Assembly (NCBI GenBank): GCA_002077045.2
Contig: KZ111160.1
Location: 1-64,000, forward strand
From: Rachicladosporium sp. CCFEE 5018
Lineage: Eukaryota; Ascomycota; Dothideomycetes; Cladosporiales; Cladosporiaceae
Direction: 5' to 3'
DNA length: 64,000 nucleotides
Under the pieces are notes generated by a model that made no database searches, was not told the DNA's origin, and saw only the letters and a program-made list of their open reading frames with translations. How positions within the stretch are numbered: the stretch's first letter is position 1; every line of letters starts with the position of its first letter. A program made the translations under genes and the position numbers. Below, one piece after another: positions 52,658 through 63,310 of this stretch.

Positions 52658-53436
52658 TGTAGCGCTACCTCGCTGGAGATCATAGCCAGCACTTGTACTT
52701 CATTGTGCCGGCGAGGGTGTGCCTGCATCGCCAAGGCGATCCGCATCAGGTCCGGTCCAGAAATGAGCATAGTGAGGTATCTCTTACGCCATTGAGCAGG
52801 TTTGCGGGCGTTCATATTACTACTGCCGCATGTACATGAGGCGGCGAGATCCGGATTGAGCATGGTCTAGCATTCGCTTCTGACTGCTCACATGCTCATA
52901 TATTGCTGATGAGTGCGTTGGTGTGGAGTCGAGATCAAGCAAACCGTGCATGGTGATCGGAGGAAGCAGGTCATGATCGCCAAGGAAGAAGCTAAGGCTG
53001 TCTAACAGATGCTTGTATGGTAGCGCTGGGTATATACATTATTCGATCCCTATTTCTTGCAGCGCACTTGCAGCGCAATTGTGTCGCCTGGCAGCTAGGT
53101 TGCGTGACGACCGGGAGATCAAGCTCGTCGTAGTATACGGGTGGCAAGCCAGCAAGTCAGGACTGTTCCATGCTTGCACCAAAGCGAACTCGTCCATTCT
53201 GTCATTTTCAGGGAAAGATAGAAGGTCTATCATGGGACAAAGACAAGTGATCAATAGCGCATTCATCGTAGATAACATGATGGTCCATCAAATGGAACTG
53301 TCGATCGGACAGGGATTCCAAAGTCGCTCCCTGAGAACTCCCACGTACAATCAATGCTTGAACCCACAGCACAACGCCGACTCCTCGCTCAAACCCTTAG
53401 CTGACGAACGCAATTCTCAACCCGCTTCCTCATCAT
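52658..53436. other. Intergenic, copy 2 of 5370-6148
   Basis: Identical to the first copy; no gene seen. Confidence 0.45.
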
Positions 53437-54003
53437 TCATGCCAAGCCAGACCCTCCTGGAACGAAAGACATCCTGATCGCTTGTCCAAAGAAGCCTTTC
53501 TTCTGTACACCAAGCTTCCCGCGACACGCGTCGTGTCGAGCTCGCATGACAGGATCTGGAGGCCCAGTCAGCAAGTGCAAAGCATCAGTCGCATCCTCCC
53601 TCAACATGAACTTACCAACTCCCTTCTTCATCAAATCATTCCTAGTCTCGTCCGACATCGAAAACACAGGGTGGTCCCTCGGCAAGTCCCAGTAACTCGT
53701 CCAGGGATTGTGATTCTCGCCCTGATCCGGCGTGACAGGGCGCCGGAAGCCGTCAGCGAGGTCAGAGTTCCTCACAGCCTCTCGCATGTCGTCTTCTTCC
53801 TCGTCTCCGACTAGAGTGTCCGCATCGGGATCATCTGAGAAAGGGTTCTTGGCCTGTCGCTTGGGCTTTGGGGGTGGAGCGATGTACGTAGAGGCCGAAG
53901 ATATAGGGCTGATGAACGAGATCCCCATGGCTGAAGGCCGCTCGCCAGAGTATGGAATCTCGACCACCTCCTTCGAAGGCCGGCTGGGCATCTTGAAAGG
54001 CAT
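53437..54003 (-). CDS. Hypothetical protein, 188 residues, copy 2
   Basis: Identical to 6149-6715: single exon, Pro/Ser-rich N-terminus, acidic patch with NPF, then a block containing NPWTSYWDLP. Function unknown. Confidence 0.6.
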   Translation of the reverse strand: MPFKMPSRPSKEVVEIPYSGERPSAMGISFISPISSASTYIAPPPKPKRQAKNPFSDDPDADTLVGDEEEDDMREAVRNSDLADGFRRPVTPDQGENHNPWTSYWDLPRDHPVFSMSDETRNDLMKKGVGKFMLREDATDALHLLTGPPDPVMRARHDACRGKLGVQKKGFFGQAIRMSFVPGGSGLA

Positions 54004-54523
54004 GATGTGCGGTGTGGGGTGAGAGTGGTCAGGCTTTGATCGTATCGCTCTTGAGGGGCACAGGTGTTTGGTTGTGCTCTTGACTAGTTGTGAGACTCTG
54101 AGATTGGCACGCCTTCTTCACGACAGCTTATCGCCTAGTAAACAATGAGAAGGTAGAGTTATATGGTTACCCGCGCACTTGACTGTCTACGAAACGCCCA
54201 ATAGACGCCGTACCGCTGTTCCGTCTGGGCTCAGCGATGTCGTCACCTAGGCACGCGCTGGCGAGAACGTGACAGGACACAGCCCTGTCATGCGGGGAGA
54301 TGTTGCACAAGCGATCTGTCGGGGAAAGTGTGTGGAGGCGCAGCAACAAGGTGCAGTCGAAACATTCGACGCCGGTTAAAGTTGCATATTAGGCTGAAGC
54401 TTCCACCATAGTACAGCACTGATACAAGCAATGCTTCGTTATGCTTGCATCGCGATGGTATTATACCTCAGGCATGGAAAGACGACTTCGACGACTTCGC
54501 GACATGCAGAACTCGCGCAGATC
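54004..54523. other. Intergenic, copy 2 of 6716-7235
   Basis: Identical to the first copy; no gene seen. Confidence 0.45.
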
Positions 54524-56242
54524 TCATGTGTAGCTAGCTGCGCCTTGCTTGCGCGGGTAGCGGTGCTCATCAATCTGTTCGCGGACTCTGATTGGCAAGG
54601 TAGCAGCAATGTGTCGGGATCTAGAAGGCTTCACCGTACTTGAGCTGTTCGCTGTGTCGGATCGCTCACCTGTTCGACGGTTCGGACGGTGTCGCCGATG
54701 ACTTCGGTCACTGCGATAGTTATCATCGCTTCGCGTCGGCCGGGGCCTGCTGAGATCAACACAACTGATGCTATCATCAGGCACGATTGTGCGAGTGTCA
54801 TCCATGCCATCGCTCACTACACCGACATCGTCGAAGCCCATAGGCTCTTGTACGCGCTCCGACGCGTCGAAGTACGGGATCGCTCTCGAGCGGTGCGATC
54901 GTGTGCTGAGGTCAGTACGACGACTCGCCGTGCTGTCACTGGTACGCCGCCGGCCATCGGAGCGTCCCTGCGGTGGTCTGACTGTGCTGATCTCGCTTGT
55001 GATCGAACGGTGTTCGTCCTTGCTCGGTCGAGTGTACCCAGAGCTGTGATGCGATTGAGTGCTGAACACACTGTCGCGTCTTCGTGGGAAAGGCTCATCG
55101 GTGCTTTCACAAGCTGACTCTCGCTCATGGCGGCTTGCGAATTCCTCAGCACTTCTGAGCAGTAGCGGCTGTCGACTCGGTATTTCCATCACCGTCGTCG
55201 ATCGTCTGGGGATATACGCGCTGCGAGCTGTCTTTCCCGAGGAACGAGCGTCGTACGTCTTACTTCGTGGAGGCTGTGGGCGAGAAGAGGCGGCATGGTG
55301 GATGAGCGTGCGCTGCGAGTCTTCCCGGTTCTCGTGGCTCTCATAGGCGATTGCTAGTGGCTGACGAGCTTCCAATATCGTTCGTGGGTTAGCGATGTGA
55401 CGTGACTCGGTCTCACTCCACCCGCGATGACCGCGAACGGTCGGTCTTTCCGACATTGACCGATGGCTCGCACGACTACCCTTAGCAGCATCGCGACCGC
55501 GAGATCTGGCGGTCGTGCTGAACGCAGCCTCCTTGTGCGCACCATCCCGCTCAGCATGTACCATCGCGAATGCAAACGCCGCTCCTGCAGCAGCACCTAG
55601 TAGAGTGCCCATCAGAGCGCGCGAGGTGTCATTCGCGAGACCTGTGGGGCTCGGATCGGGCTGGGCAACGACGATGGGCATTCTGTCGCTCCGATTCGAT
55701 GTCGGAGTTCGCAGTAATATCGCCTTTGCTACATTCGGAGCTGTCTTGGATCGAGCCGGAGGCGCAAACGGTCTTTCACGGCCATGGCGGACTCCATAAC
55801 GTGCCCCTGACTCGTCCGAGGACGTAGCTTCGTCCCTCTCGCGGTAGATGAATTCGACAGTGTTGCCGTCCAAGTCCTCTACAGCCGCATTGAAGCAGCT
55901 ACAGTCATCGTTCCGATAGCTGGGTGCTCCACTTGGCCATCCCCCAGCTCCGAGAGCAGCGCTGTAGCACTCTCGGACCGCTACTCTGCTCTTCGCCGTG
56001 AAGGCAACATGTGCCGGAACGAGCTTGACCCTGATATTATTAGCGAATGCCGTACACATTGGAAGTTCCACTTACCCTCTAGCAGCAGGACAGAGAAACA
56101 GATCTGCGTCTCGAACGCCAAGGCCCACAGTGTTGCCCTGAGTGCCTAGAAAGTGATAATCTAGCGGCTGAAGAGCAGCCAAGTAGAACGATGTCGAAGA
56201 GGGTATGTGAGATACTGTCAATCCCAGGTGCGAGACAGGCAT
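54524..56242 (-). CDS. VOC-domain protein with disordered tail, copy 2
   Basis: Identical to 7236-8954. Exons are 56242-56076 and 56030-54524, giving 557 residues: VOC fold, small-residue hydrophobic helix, then a Ser/Arg-rich tail. Confidence 0.8.
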
Positions 56243-57067
56243 GTCCTAGCAAGATCGACAGGCAGTAATTTAAGGGTGCAAAACGGTGAAGTGCACCGTA
56301 TGATAATGTGTGTGAATTGAGAACACCAAAGCAGAATCTGACAGCTCGTCCTTGCTCTTTCCAGAGTCTGTAAGAACTAGAGACAGCGAAACGATATGCC
56401 TGAAGGCTACTTTCCTTGGTATGAGGCGACGAATGACTCCAGACCCATGTCAGCGTCCAGTGCCGTTCTCCAACACATGCACATTACCGAGAAGCATCGC
56501 AGCGGCGACGTGCACGGGCGCCGAATAGCGGCATGTCAGGTCCACATCAGTAAGAGCACCCATTCGAGCCCCATCATTACAGATGCGTTGCCTCGCAGTT
56601 CGGGGCGGAAGCCTAGTGGTCATTATCAGTATGTGGCGCGGGTTGAGGTTGTGCCACGTTGAGGTGCATGTGAGCTAAGATTTGGTTGACGTGCGACGCG
56701 TGATTGGCAAAACGTCCAGGTGCAGCAGTCGTGGGCTTGGTGGGCCTGGATATGAACAAGCATCAATGTTGTATATGGCAATCGAGGCCAGCCTCGTGCC
56801 TAGGCATACTCAGTTGTATGCTTCGCAGCCGTCTCCTATAGACCATCCTCCCCTTCAATACTGCAGTTCTGCTCAGCATTCCTCAAAATCCGTCTAACAA
56901 GCCCTCCCGAGGGTCCACTCCAAGCCCGCGCATAACAAATGGGTATATACCAATTTCCAACCATACAAATGTACCACTCAACCTCGTCCAAACACTCCGC
57001 TGAACGAACAAAGAACACCGCTACCTCATCTCAGGTCATCATGTTGTGGTTGCTAGAAGATGATGCA
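56243..57067. other. Intergenic, copy 2 of 8955-9779
   Basis: Identical to the first copy; no gene seen. Confidence 0.45.
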
Positions 57068-57826
57068 TCACACCAGATCCCCGTAAACCATCCCTCCCCT
57101 CCCTTTCTGTCTACTGTCAGCCTTCTCCTTCATCGCCCGTCCAAACATCCTCCTCAGACTGAATCCTTTCTTCTTATCCGTGCCAGCGATGGAAGGCGCG
57201 GCTGTCGACTCAACCCTACTCACGCCAGGTCTACCCTTCTCCATTCCGGCGCTCGCGGAAGGCGTCAAAGGCTCCGTACTGGGAAATAGGGCCAGTCGTT
57301 GGGTCGAGGAACGGGCGTCGGTCTGTTGCGACTGAAGTGAGTCGCCTGTGGGCTGAAGTTTGCTATCAGTAGGCGATGGTCCTTTGTCTGGGGACGCCGC
57401 GTTGGAAGCGGGAGGAGTAGGCAAGGCGGTGAGAGGACCCTGGGCTGGAGTCTCGAGGTGCTTCTTGCGGACCGAGAGGCGGCGGGCGAAGCGGGTGCTG
57501 TGGATTACGAATTAGTGAGAGGCACCGGAATGTGGGGAGAATAAGGTGGTGGTACCCAGCTATGGAGTCGCGCTTAGATTTGTGAGGGTCTGCTGGGTCA
57601 ACTTTGCTCAGGGCAGCGGTATCTTTACTTTGCGCGCGGGCGTTGGGAGACGAGGTCTGCTGTTCGACACCGCGACTAGCAGGTCGGAGAGCTGTAGCTA
57701 CGTTGTCACCCCAGGTTGCAGCTCGGGCGGGCTTCGCTGAGCCGTTTGTCACTGGCTTATGCTCAGCGCGTTGGTCGCTTGAGCTCTGTCCTCTTGCTCT
57801 CCGGATAACGGTCGCTGACGCCGAGC
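57068..57826 (-). CDS. Coiled-coil protein, copy 2, 3' part only (cut by gap)
   Basis: Corresponds to 9780-10538. The last exon 57497-57068 and the end of the first exon (57826-57556) are present; the start, the acidic region and the coiled coil are absent because the N gap begins at 57827. The remaining part codes for the low-complexity tail and the basic C-terminal patch. What follows the gap is another gene, so the frame that crosses the Ns is not real. Confidence 0.75.
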
Positions 57827-57926
57827 NNNNNNNNNNNNNNNNNNNNNNNNNNNNNNNNNNNNNNNNNNNNNNNNNNNNNNNNNNNNNNNNNNNNNNNNNN
57901 NNNNNNNNNNNNNNNNNNNNNNNNNN
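57827..57926. other. Assembly gap (100 N)
   Basis: A second 100-N scaffold join. It separates the identical repeat copy 2 from the diverged block C. Both gaps in the window are followed by the same GTPBP1-like gene. Confidence 0.99.
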
Positions 57927-58639
57927 GCAGCGGCCTGCCAACATCACGATCCTTTCCTGGCGCCCTTCGAGACCTTCATCTTGGCGCCCACTTCTACGCA
58001 CTTCCTGGTCAGGAGTGGAAGCAAGTGAAAGTCACCAGCATCCGCAATCTGCGACTTCCTGTCGCCTCTTTACTAGCAGATCAAGTCGGCACAGTTGCTA
58101 TCGTCGCCAACGACCAACTTCATGGTACTGTACTACCGTCCACCAACGCCTTCGCCCGAATACGCAAAGGCATGGTCCTTGCTACAGTACAGCCGACAGC
58201 CACCAAAACCTTAGTGGCAAAGTTCGACCGTGAGGATCTCGCATCCCTCGCAGTAGGCAATCACGTCGTAGTCTACATTGCCAGCGTCCGCGCCTCAGCG
58301 CGAATCGTCTCTGCCCGGGCGCCAGACTCTCCTACTGCTACACACGATAATAACGAAGAGGAGCACTTTTCATTCGACCAGGACACGACTGTCCAACAAG
58401 GTCCTGATGCGACACTGGACGGCCATCACGACAAGGTTCCTGTTGCAGGCGCCATCACAGCCACCCATCTCCTCGTAACCTTCAGCTTCGACACCTCCAA
58501 AGAATTCGTCCTCATCGGCGATCAAGTCCTCATCATGCCTGGTGGAGGCGCAGTCTCTCACGGCGGCCAGGAACGCGGGCAGAAGGGTGTAGCCGGACTG
58601 GATGGATTTGTCGGTTGGGTTGTTGAAGTGTACGGGTGA
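57927..58639 (+). CDS. GTPBP1-like GTPase, 3' fragment, diverged copy
   Basis: Equivalent to 33643-34355: the last 237 or so residues, covering domains II/III. Differences from the other copy include Asp to Gly in NDQLHGTVL, TLVAK for TFLAK, THDNN for TLDNN and GWVVEVYG for GRVVEVYG. The frame is open to the stop. The 5' part, including all the GTPase motifs, is missing in the gap. Confidence 0.9.
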
Positions 58640-59233
58640 TCTCAACCAGGCGACGGGGACGTTCTTGGCCCAATAGCTCAGCTCCACATGTCACGGGAGA
58701 TAAGATACCGCACTCGGTCTCTCGTCGGCAAGACTTACCCACGGCCTAGATGCGAAGCCATCTCACGGAACAAACATGTACCACGCTGCACGTGGCTGCC
58801 GCTAACGCCGTTTCATGTTCTGCAACGGCAGCACTGCCGCATCCTTCGAGGCGGGAGGATGGTCAGCCAATCGGGACATTTGCACGTCTGGAAAACCAAC
58901 AACTGCTGCCATGCAAGGCGATTGGTTCCCTCGCGTTGTCGCATCCGTCGCATCTGCGGGTAATTGTAGGCGCAGTTCTCCCACGTTGGCATGTTGGACG
59001 CGAAGAAGGTTGGGGGTCGCGTTGCTTGCCCTATCTTAAGCGGAGGGGCCACGACCGAGCACAGCAAATGAATGTCTGAGATTTGGGGATGAGGGGATGT
59101 TGGTTCTATCATTGGCGATGTGTAGGTCAGAAGTCGTGTGGTGCATTGTGTCTGTTTGAACACGCTAGACATGCTCATCAAAGATATCGTAGGAAGCCTC
59201 AGGCAGTAATCTGCACACTAACGCGTGCCCAGC
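58640..59233. other. Convergent intergenic region, diverged copy of 34356-34956
   Basis: More substitutions and indels than in the flanking genes; no gene seen. Confidence 0.45.
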
Positions 59234-61824
59234 TCACGATACTCGTACATCCCAATCATCAGCAAAGACACCTCCATCACCCAGCCGTCTCATCTCCTCC
59301 CTCTGCCTCGTCCTAGCCTCCACTTCAGCGTGCTGCCTTAACACAGCCCTCTGCGCTTTCTCGAGCCGCGCCAGGTCCCTGGTCCTGAGTGTACCGCCGG
59401 TAGCGTCTGCCAGCTGCCGCTCCAGAACCTCCAGAGCCTTCACCTTCAACGCCTCCACATCGACCCCACTCCCCTCACTCCTCGTCTTCTTAGCCCCCCT
59501 CCCCACCTCGCTATCGTCATCTGCGTGTGCCCGTTTCCTCCCCTCCCTTCGAGCCTTCTCAGCAAGATACCTCACGCTCTTGCCCAACCCCGGTCCTGGT
59601 CCTGCGGCTGAACCTAACGGCGACTGCTGCTGTGGCGGCACACAGAACCATAACACTCGCCCCTCCTCATCACAACTATACCTCTCCCTGACCTCGCTCG
59701 GGATACTGGCGTTCGCTAGCTCAGGCAGGACGTAGACCTCGATAGGCGGCGGGTCGCGGTAGGAAGCTGGGTTCTGCAAAGAGGAAGGTGGGCGCGGGAT
59801 TGAGGGCGCGGGAGGAGGAGGGGCGGTGTGAGGATACTGCGGTTGCGTTGAGCGAGCAAGAGGTTGCGAGGGCGTGGCATAGTTGGATGTTGGAGGTGGG
59901 CGTTGTGCGGGGGACGCAAGCGATTGTTGGGAGTATTGTTGCGGCGTGTATGTTGATGAAGGTTGTTTGGCGAGGGAGGGCGGGTATCGTGTAGTACTGT
60001 TGGAGTTTGCTGTCGCTGGAGAGGGCGCGAAGGTCTGCGTCAAAGGCTGGTAGACTCGAGGTGGTGGCGTTGGACGCTTTGGTGGAGGAGGCGGGGTTGG
60101 CTCTGGTGGCGGCGAGTCCTTGTCGCCTCGAGGTCGCTTGTGCACGGCTCCGATCTTTGGCGGCGCGCCTTCGGCTCCCCAGGTGGGTTTGGGGAGCTCG
60201 TCAGTCTCCTTCTGATCGTCTTTCATGAGGTAAGCGATCGGTGAGGGGTATTTCTTCATCTTGCGCGTGTGATCGAAGAGGTCCATTTCGTAGTCGCGGT
60301 CGCGGACTTCGTCTGGTAGGCAACTGGCCCAGGTTTTGATCTTGTTGAACTGTGCGCGCTCTTCGTTGTAGCGTGCTTCACAGACATAGACTTCTTGGCC
60401 TTTTGGCAGGCCGCGTGGACGACCCTTGAAGTAGCGCGTAGTGAACATGATGAAGCATTTGCCTTCGATCTCTTCGATGCGGTGGTCGCGGTATCGTCCA
60501 GTCTTGACGACTTCATTTGACATGAAGTGCTTGTCGAAGCGATGCACAGTCTGCTCTGGACGATAGTACCAACAAACGTTGACCATACCTTGGCCGTCCG
60601 GATTGCGGTAGGTGCGGTAGATCTGCGCAGGTACCGGCTTTGTGAGGTCGTTCGCATTCTGCAAGTGCACCCAGTCACCAACTTTGTAGAGCTCGCCATT
60701 GTGTAGCAGACCATCAGGTACTGGAATCTTGCCTTCATCGTCCGCGAAGTCTGCATCCGACTTAGCCTTCCACACATCATACAATCGGCCTGCTTCGACC
60801 TGCAACTTGACTGCATGCTGGAAGATGACCGAGTCGTCCTTGTTGTACGCCTTGGCATTGTTGAACATCAAGTTCATGTCGGCCATAAACTCCTCGAGCG
60901 TCTTGTACTTCTTGCGCTTCACCTTGCGCTTCAGCAGATCGTAGGCCATCGGGTTCTTGATCTCTTGGTAGTAGTCCGGAAGTGCCTGCTTGTCGGGCAT
61001 ACGATCAAAGTCCTTGATCATGAGCTGAGAGTGCGTGTCCTTCAGCTTGCGCACGCCCTTCAAGATGGCTTGTATACGTGACTCCATGGGCGTGAGTAGC
61101 TTCGGCGGCCGACCCTTGCGCGTCTTCCTGCCGTCGTCGTCGACACCATCACGTTTTGACGTGCCAGCTGGCCGACCTCGGCGCTTCTTGCGGCCATCTG
61201 TCTCTTCCTCCTCATCCTCGTCCTCATCATCCTCCTCTCCCTCATCGTCCGAATCTTCCTCCTCGGCTGGTACCTCCTCCATGGGCACATCTTCATACGT
61301 CGGGATCTCGCCGAGATCGGGCAGCACGATCTGATCTGCGCTCACCAGACGTTCATCGACCAGTTTCTGTAGCTCTCGCTGGATCTGCGCCTTGATGACC
61401 AAGGCATCCTGGAAAGCACCACTGTCCGGGCGATTGAAGACTTGCGCATTGTGCGGGATGAGTGCGAAGTCGCGAACGAAGGCAGCGAAAGACCTATACT
61501 CGCGGCGCGTAATGCGCAGCTTGATCGTGGAAAGCGCGACAGGCTCCTTGATGGCCTCGTAATAGTCAGGGAGGATGCGCTTGTTCACTAGACGCTGGAA
61601 GAGCTTTGATGGGTCGAAGCCGCTGTGCGGTGTTAGTACGCGCACACAACCCTCCACTATGGCGTATGCACTCACTCCTCGCTCCTGTAGTCGTAGATCG
61701 CGTCAAGCATCCGCTTCATGCCCTCCCATGTCGCCTTTGGTATGTGTGCGCCAGCGCCAGGCGCGAGCTCCGTTGATGGCACTGGCGTCGTGCTCGGACT
61801 CCTATACTTCTTCTTAAAGGGCAT
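59234..61824 (-). CDS. Rsc1/Rsc2-type bromodomain-BAH protein, diverged copy
   Basis: Exons are 61824-61676 and 61622-59234, giving 845 residues against 844 in the first copy. Both bromodomains, the AT-hooks and the BAH domain are intact. Replacements are about twenty, mostly in the Pro/Gln-rich tail and acidic linker. One is a PHT insertion before the APPPPAPS run; another is the loss of one Gly-Pro pair in a GP repeat. The BAH-coding region carries many silent changes and almost no replacements, as expected if both copies were kept by purifying selection. See the entry at 34957-37544 for domains and role. Confidence 0.93.
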
Positions 61825-62151
61825 CTTGCCGGCTGATCAGTGTGCAATATCTACTGTAGATGGGGAATGTATATCAGCAAACGCGCTGCAGCTACTTTGT
61901 ACATAAGCATGCACCTGCCCTTGCTGGCTGACGGCTATGCGAAGGGTCGTGCCGAAGAATGTAAGCTTGAATTCGAGTTCCCGGCGCTCCGTGCACCTGT
62001 CAATCATAAGCCGAGTACTCTTGCTTAAGTATACATGTCAGCGATGGCGATGATGAGGACTCTAGAGACCTCCGAGTCATCGAACACGTCAAATCGGCCA
62101 TAGTGAAGACCGACTGCCCACTAAGACCGGAGCTTCACACAGAGATTCGAG
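61825..62151. promoter_or_regulatory. Divergent promoter region, RSC / OTU1, diverged copy
   Basis: Equivalent of 37545-37869, with a few substitutions and small indels. Useful for phylogenetic footprinting against the first copy. Confidence 0.5.
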
Positions 62152-63216
62152 ATGCGTCTTCGAGTCCGCGGCCCGGATGGCGTATCAACCATTAACATCG
62201 AGGACTCGGCAACATGGGCAGATCTCAAAGCCATGATCTCCAAAGTCACCTCGGTCCCAGACTTTGACATCAAATACGGCTACCCACCCAAGCCTTTCAA
62301 CACCGAAAGCATAGACAATGCGACCCTCCTCTCAAATCTGGACATCAAGCTCGATGGCGAACAACTCATCATCATGGCCCGGGACGTGCAATCACAGCTC
62401 TCTTCACCGATGGCCAAATCGAACCCATCGCCATCAGTAGCTGGCCCATTGCCTCAAACGAAGTCCCTCAACCCACCTCAACAGGAATCTTCAGACTTCC
62501 CCGACAAGCCACTAAACCTAACCCGAAAATCCCAAACCGACATCGACTCTGACCCCCCCTCAGTCCCATTACCAAACCTCTCCTCAACCCTCACAATCCG
62601 CATAATGCCCGACGACAACTCCTGCCTCTTCCGCGCCCTCTCCTCCGCGCTCCTCGGCCCATCTCTAGACGGCATGACCGAACTCCGATCCATAGTAGCC
62701 CAGACCATAGCCTCTCAACCGGACTTCTACTCCGCTGCAGTGCTGGAGAAACCACCCGATGACTACTGCAAGTGGATCCAGAACCCGGATTCGTGGGGCG
62801 GGGGGATCGAGCTGGCGATTCTGAGCCAGGAGTTTGGCGTGGAGGTGTGTAGTGTTAATGTCCAGGATGGGAGGGTGGATCGTTTCAACGAAGGTCAACC
62901 CACCCGTTGCATTCTTGTTTACTCAGGGATCCATTATGATGTGCTTGCGGCTACGCCCTATGCTGGCGCGGATCCGGAGCACGATCGGAAGGTCTTCGAG
63001 GTTCTGCGTATGGTAGGTGGGGAGGAGATGGACGGCGGCGTATTGGACGCTGCTAAGGACTTGTGTAAGGTACTCAGAGAGAGGCATTACTTCACTGATA
63101 CGAAGGGCTTTGATGTAAAGTGCAATGTGTGTGGCCAGAGTGGGAAGGGGGAGAAGTGGGCTGTCATGCATGCCAACGGGACTGGGCATGTGGACTTTGG
63201 GGAGGGTGGGGTGTGA
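62152..63216 (+). CDS. OTU1: Otu1 deubiquitinase, diverged copy
   Basis: A single exon, 354 residues, same length as the first copy. The catalytic loop PDDNSCLFRA, the YSGIHYDVL His and the C-terminal C2H2 finger are unchanged. About sixteen residues differ, concentrated in the linker between the UBX-like and OTU domains (for example SVAGPLPQTKSLN against SAAGSLPPTKSFN), with a few conservative changes elsewhere (FYSAAV for LYSAAV, KWIQN for KWMQN). The open frame and the domain-biased changes indicate a functional allele or homeologue. Confidence 0.95.
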   Translation: MRLRVRGPDGVSTINIEDSATWADLKAMISKVTSVPDFDIKYGYPPKPFNTESIDNATLLSNLDIKLDGEQLIIMARDVQSQLSSPMAKSNPSPSVAGPLPQTKSLNPPQQESSDFPDKPLNLTRKSQTDIDSDPPSVPLPNLSSTLTIRIMPDDNSCLFRALSSALLGPSLDGMTELRSIVAQTIASQPDFYSAAVLEKPPDDYCKWIQNPDSWGGGIELAILSQEFGVEVCSVNVQDGRVDRFNEGQPTRCILVYSGIHYDVLAATPYAGADPEHDRKVFEVLRMVGGEEMDGGVLDAAKDLCKVLRERHYFTDTKGFDVKCNVCGQSGKGEKWAVMHANGTGHVDFGEGGV

Positions 63217-63310
63217 GCGGAAGGCATTGACTAGAGATGTCGGTTTAGGTGTATATATGTACATGACATGCATCGACGGCACGCCGTCCTGAGCGTTGCA
63301 TTGCGTCTGC

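Larger units (their letters stand above)
47289..57826. repeat. Long direct repeat, copy 2 (exact match to 1-10538)
   Basis: Same orientation and same length as copy 1, offset 47288. It ends at the second N gap, in the middle of the coiled-coil gene. Confidence 0.95.

Noticed and set aside
57366..58233. Frames crossing the second N gap on both strands (57366-58001 and 57604-58233)
   Set aside because: They join the coiled-coil gene tail or its antisense to antisense or off-frame parts of the GTPase gene; only the Ns keep them open.
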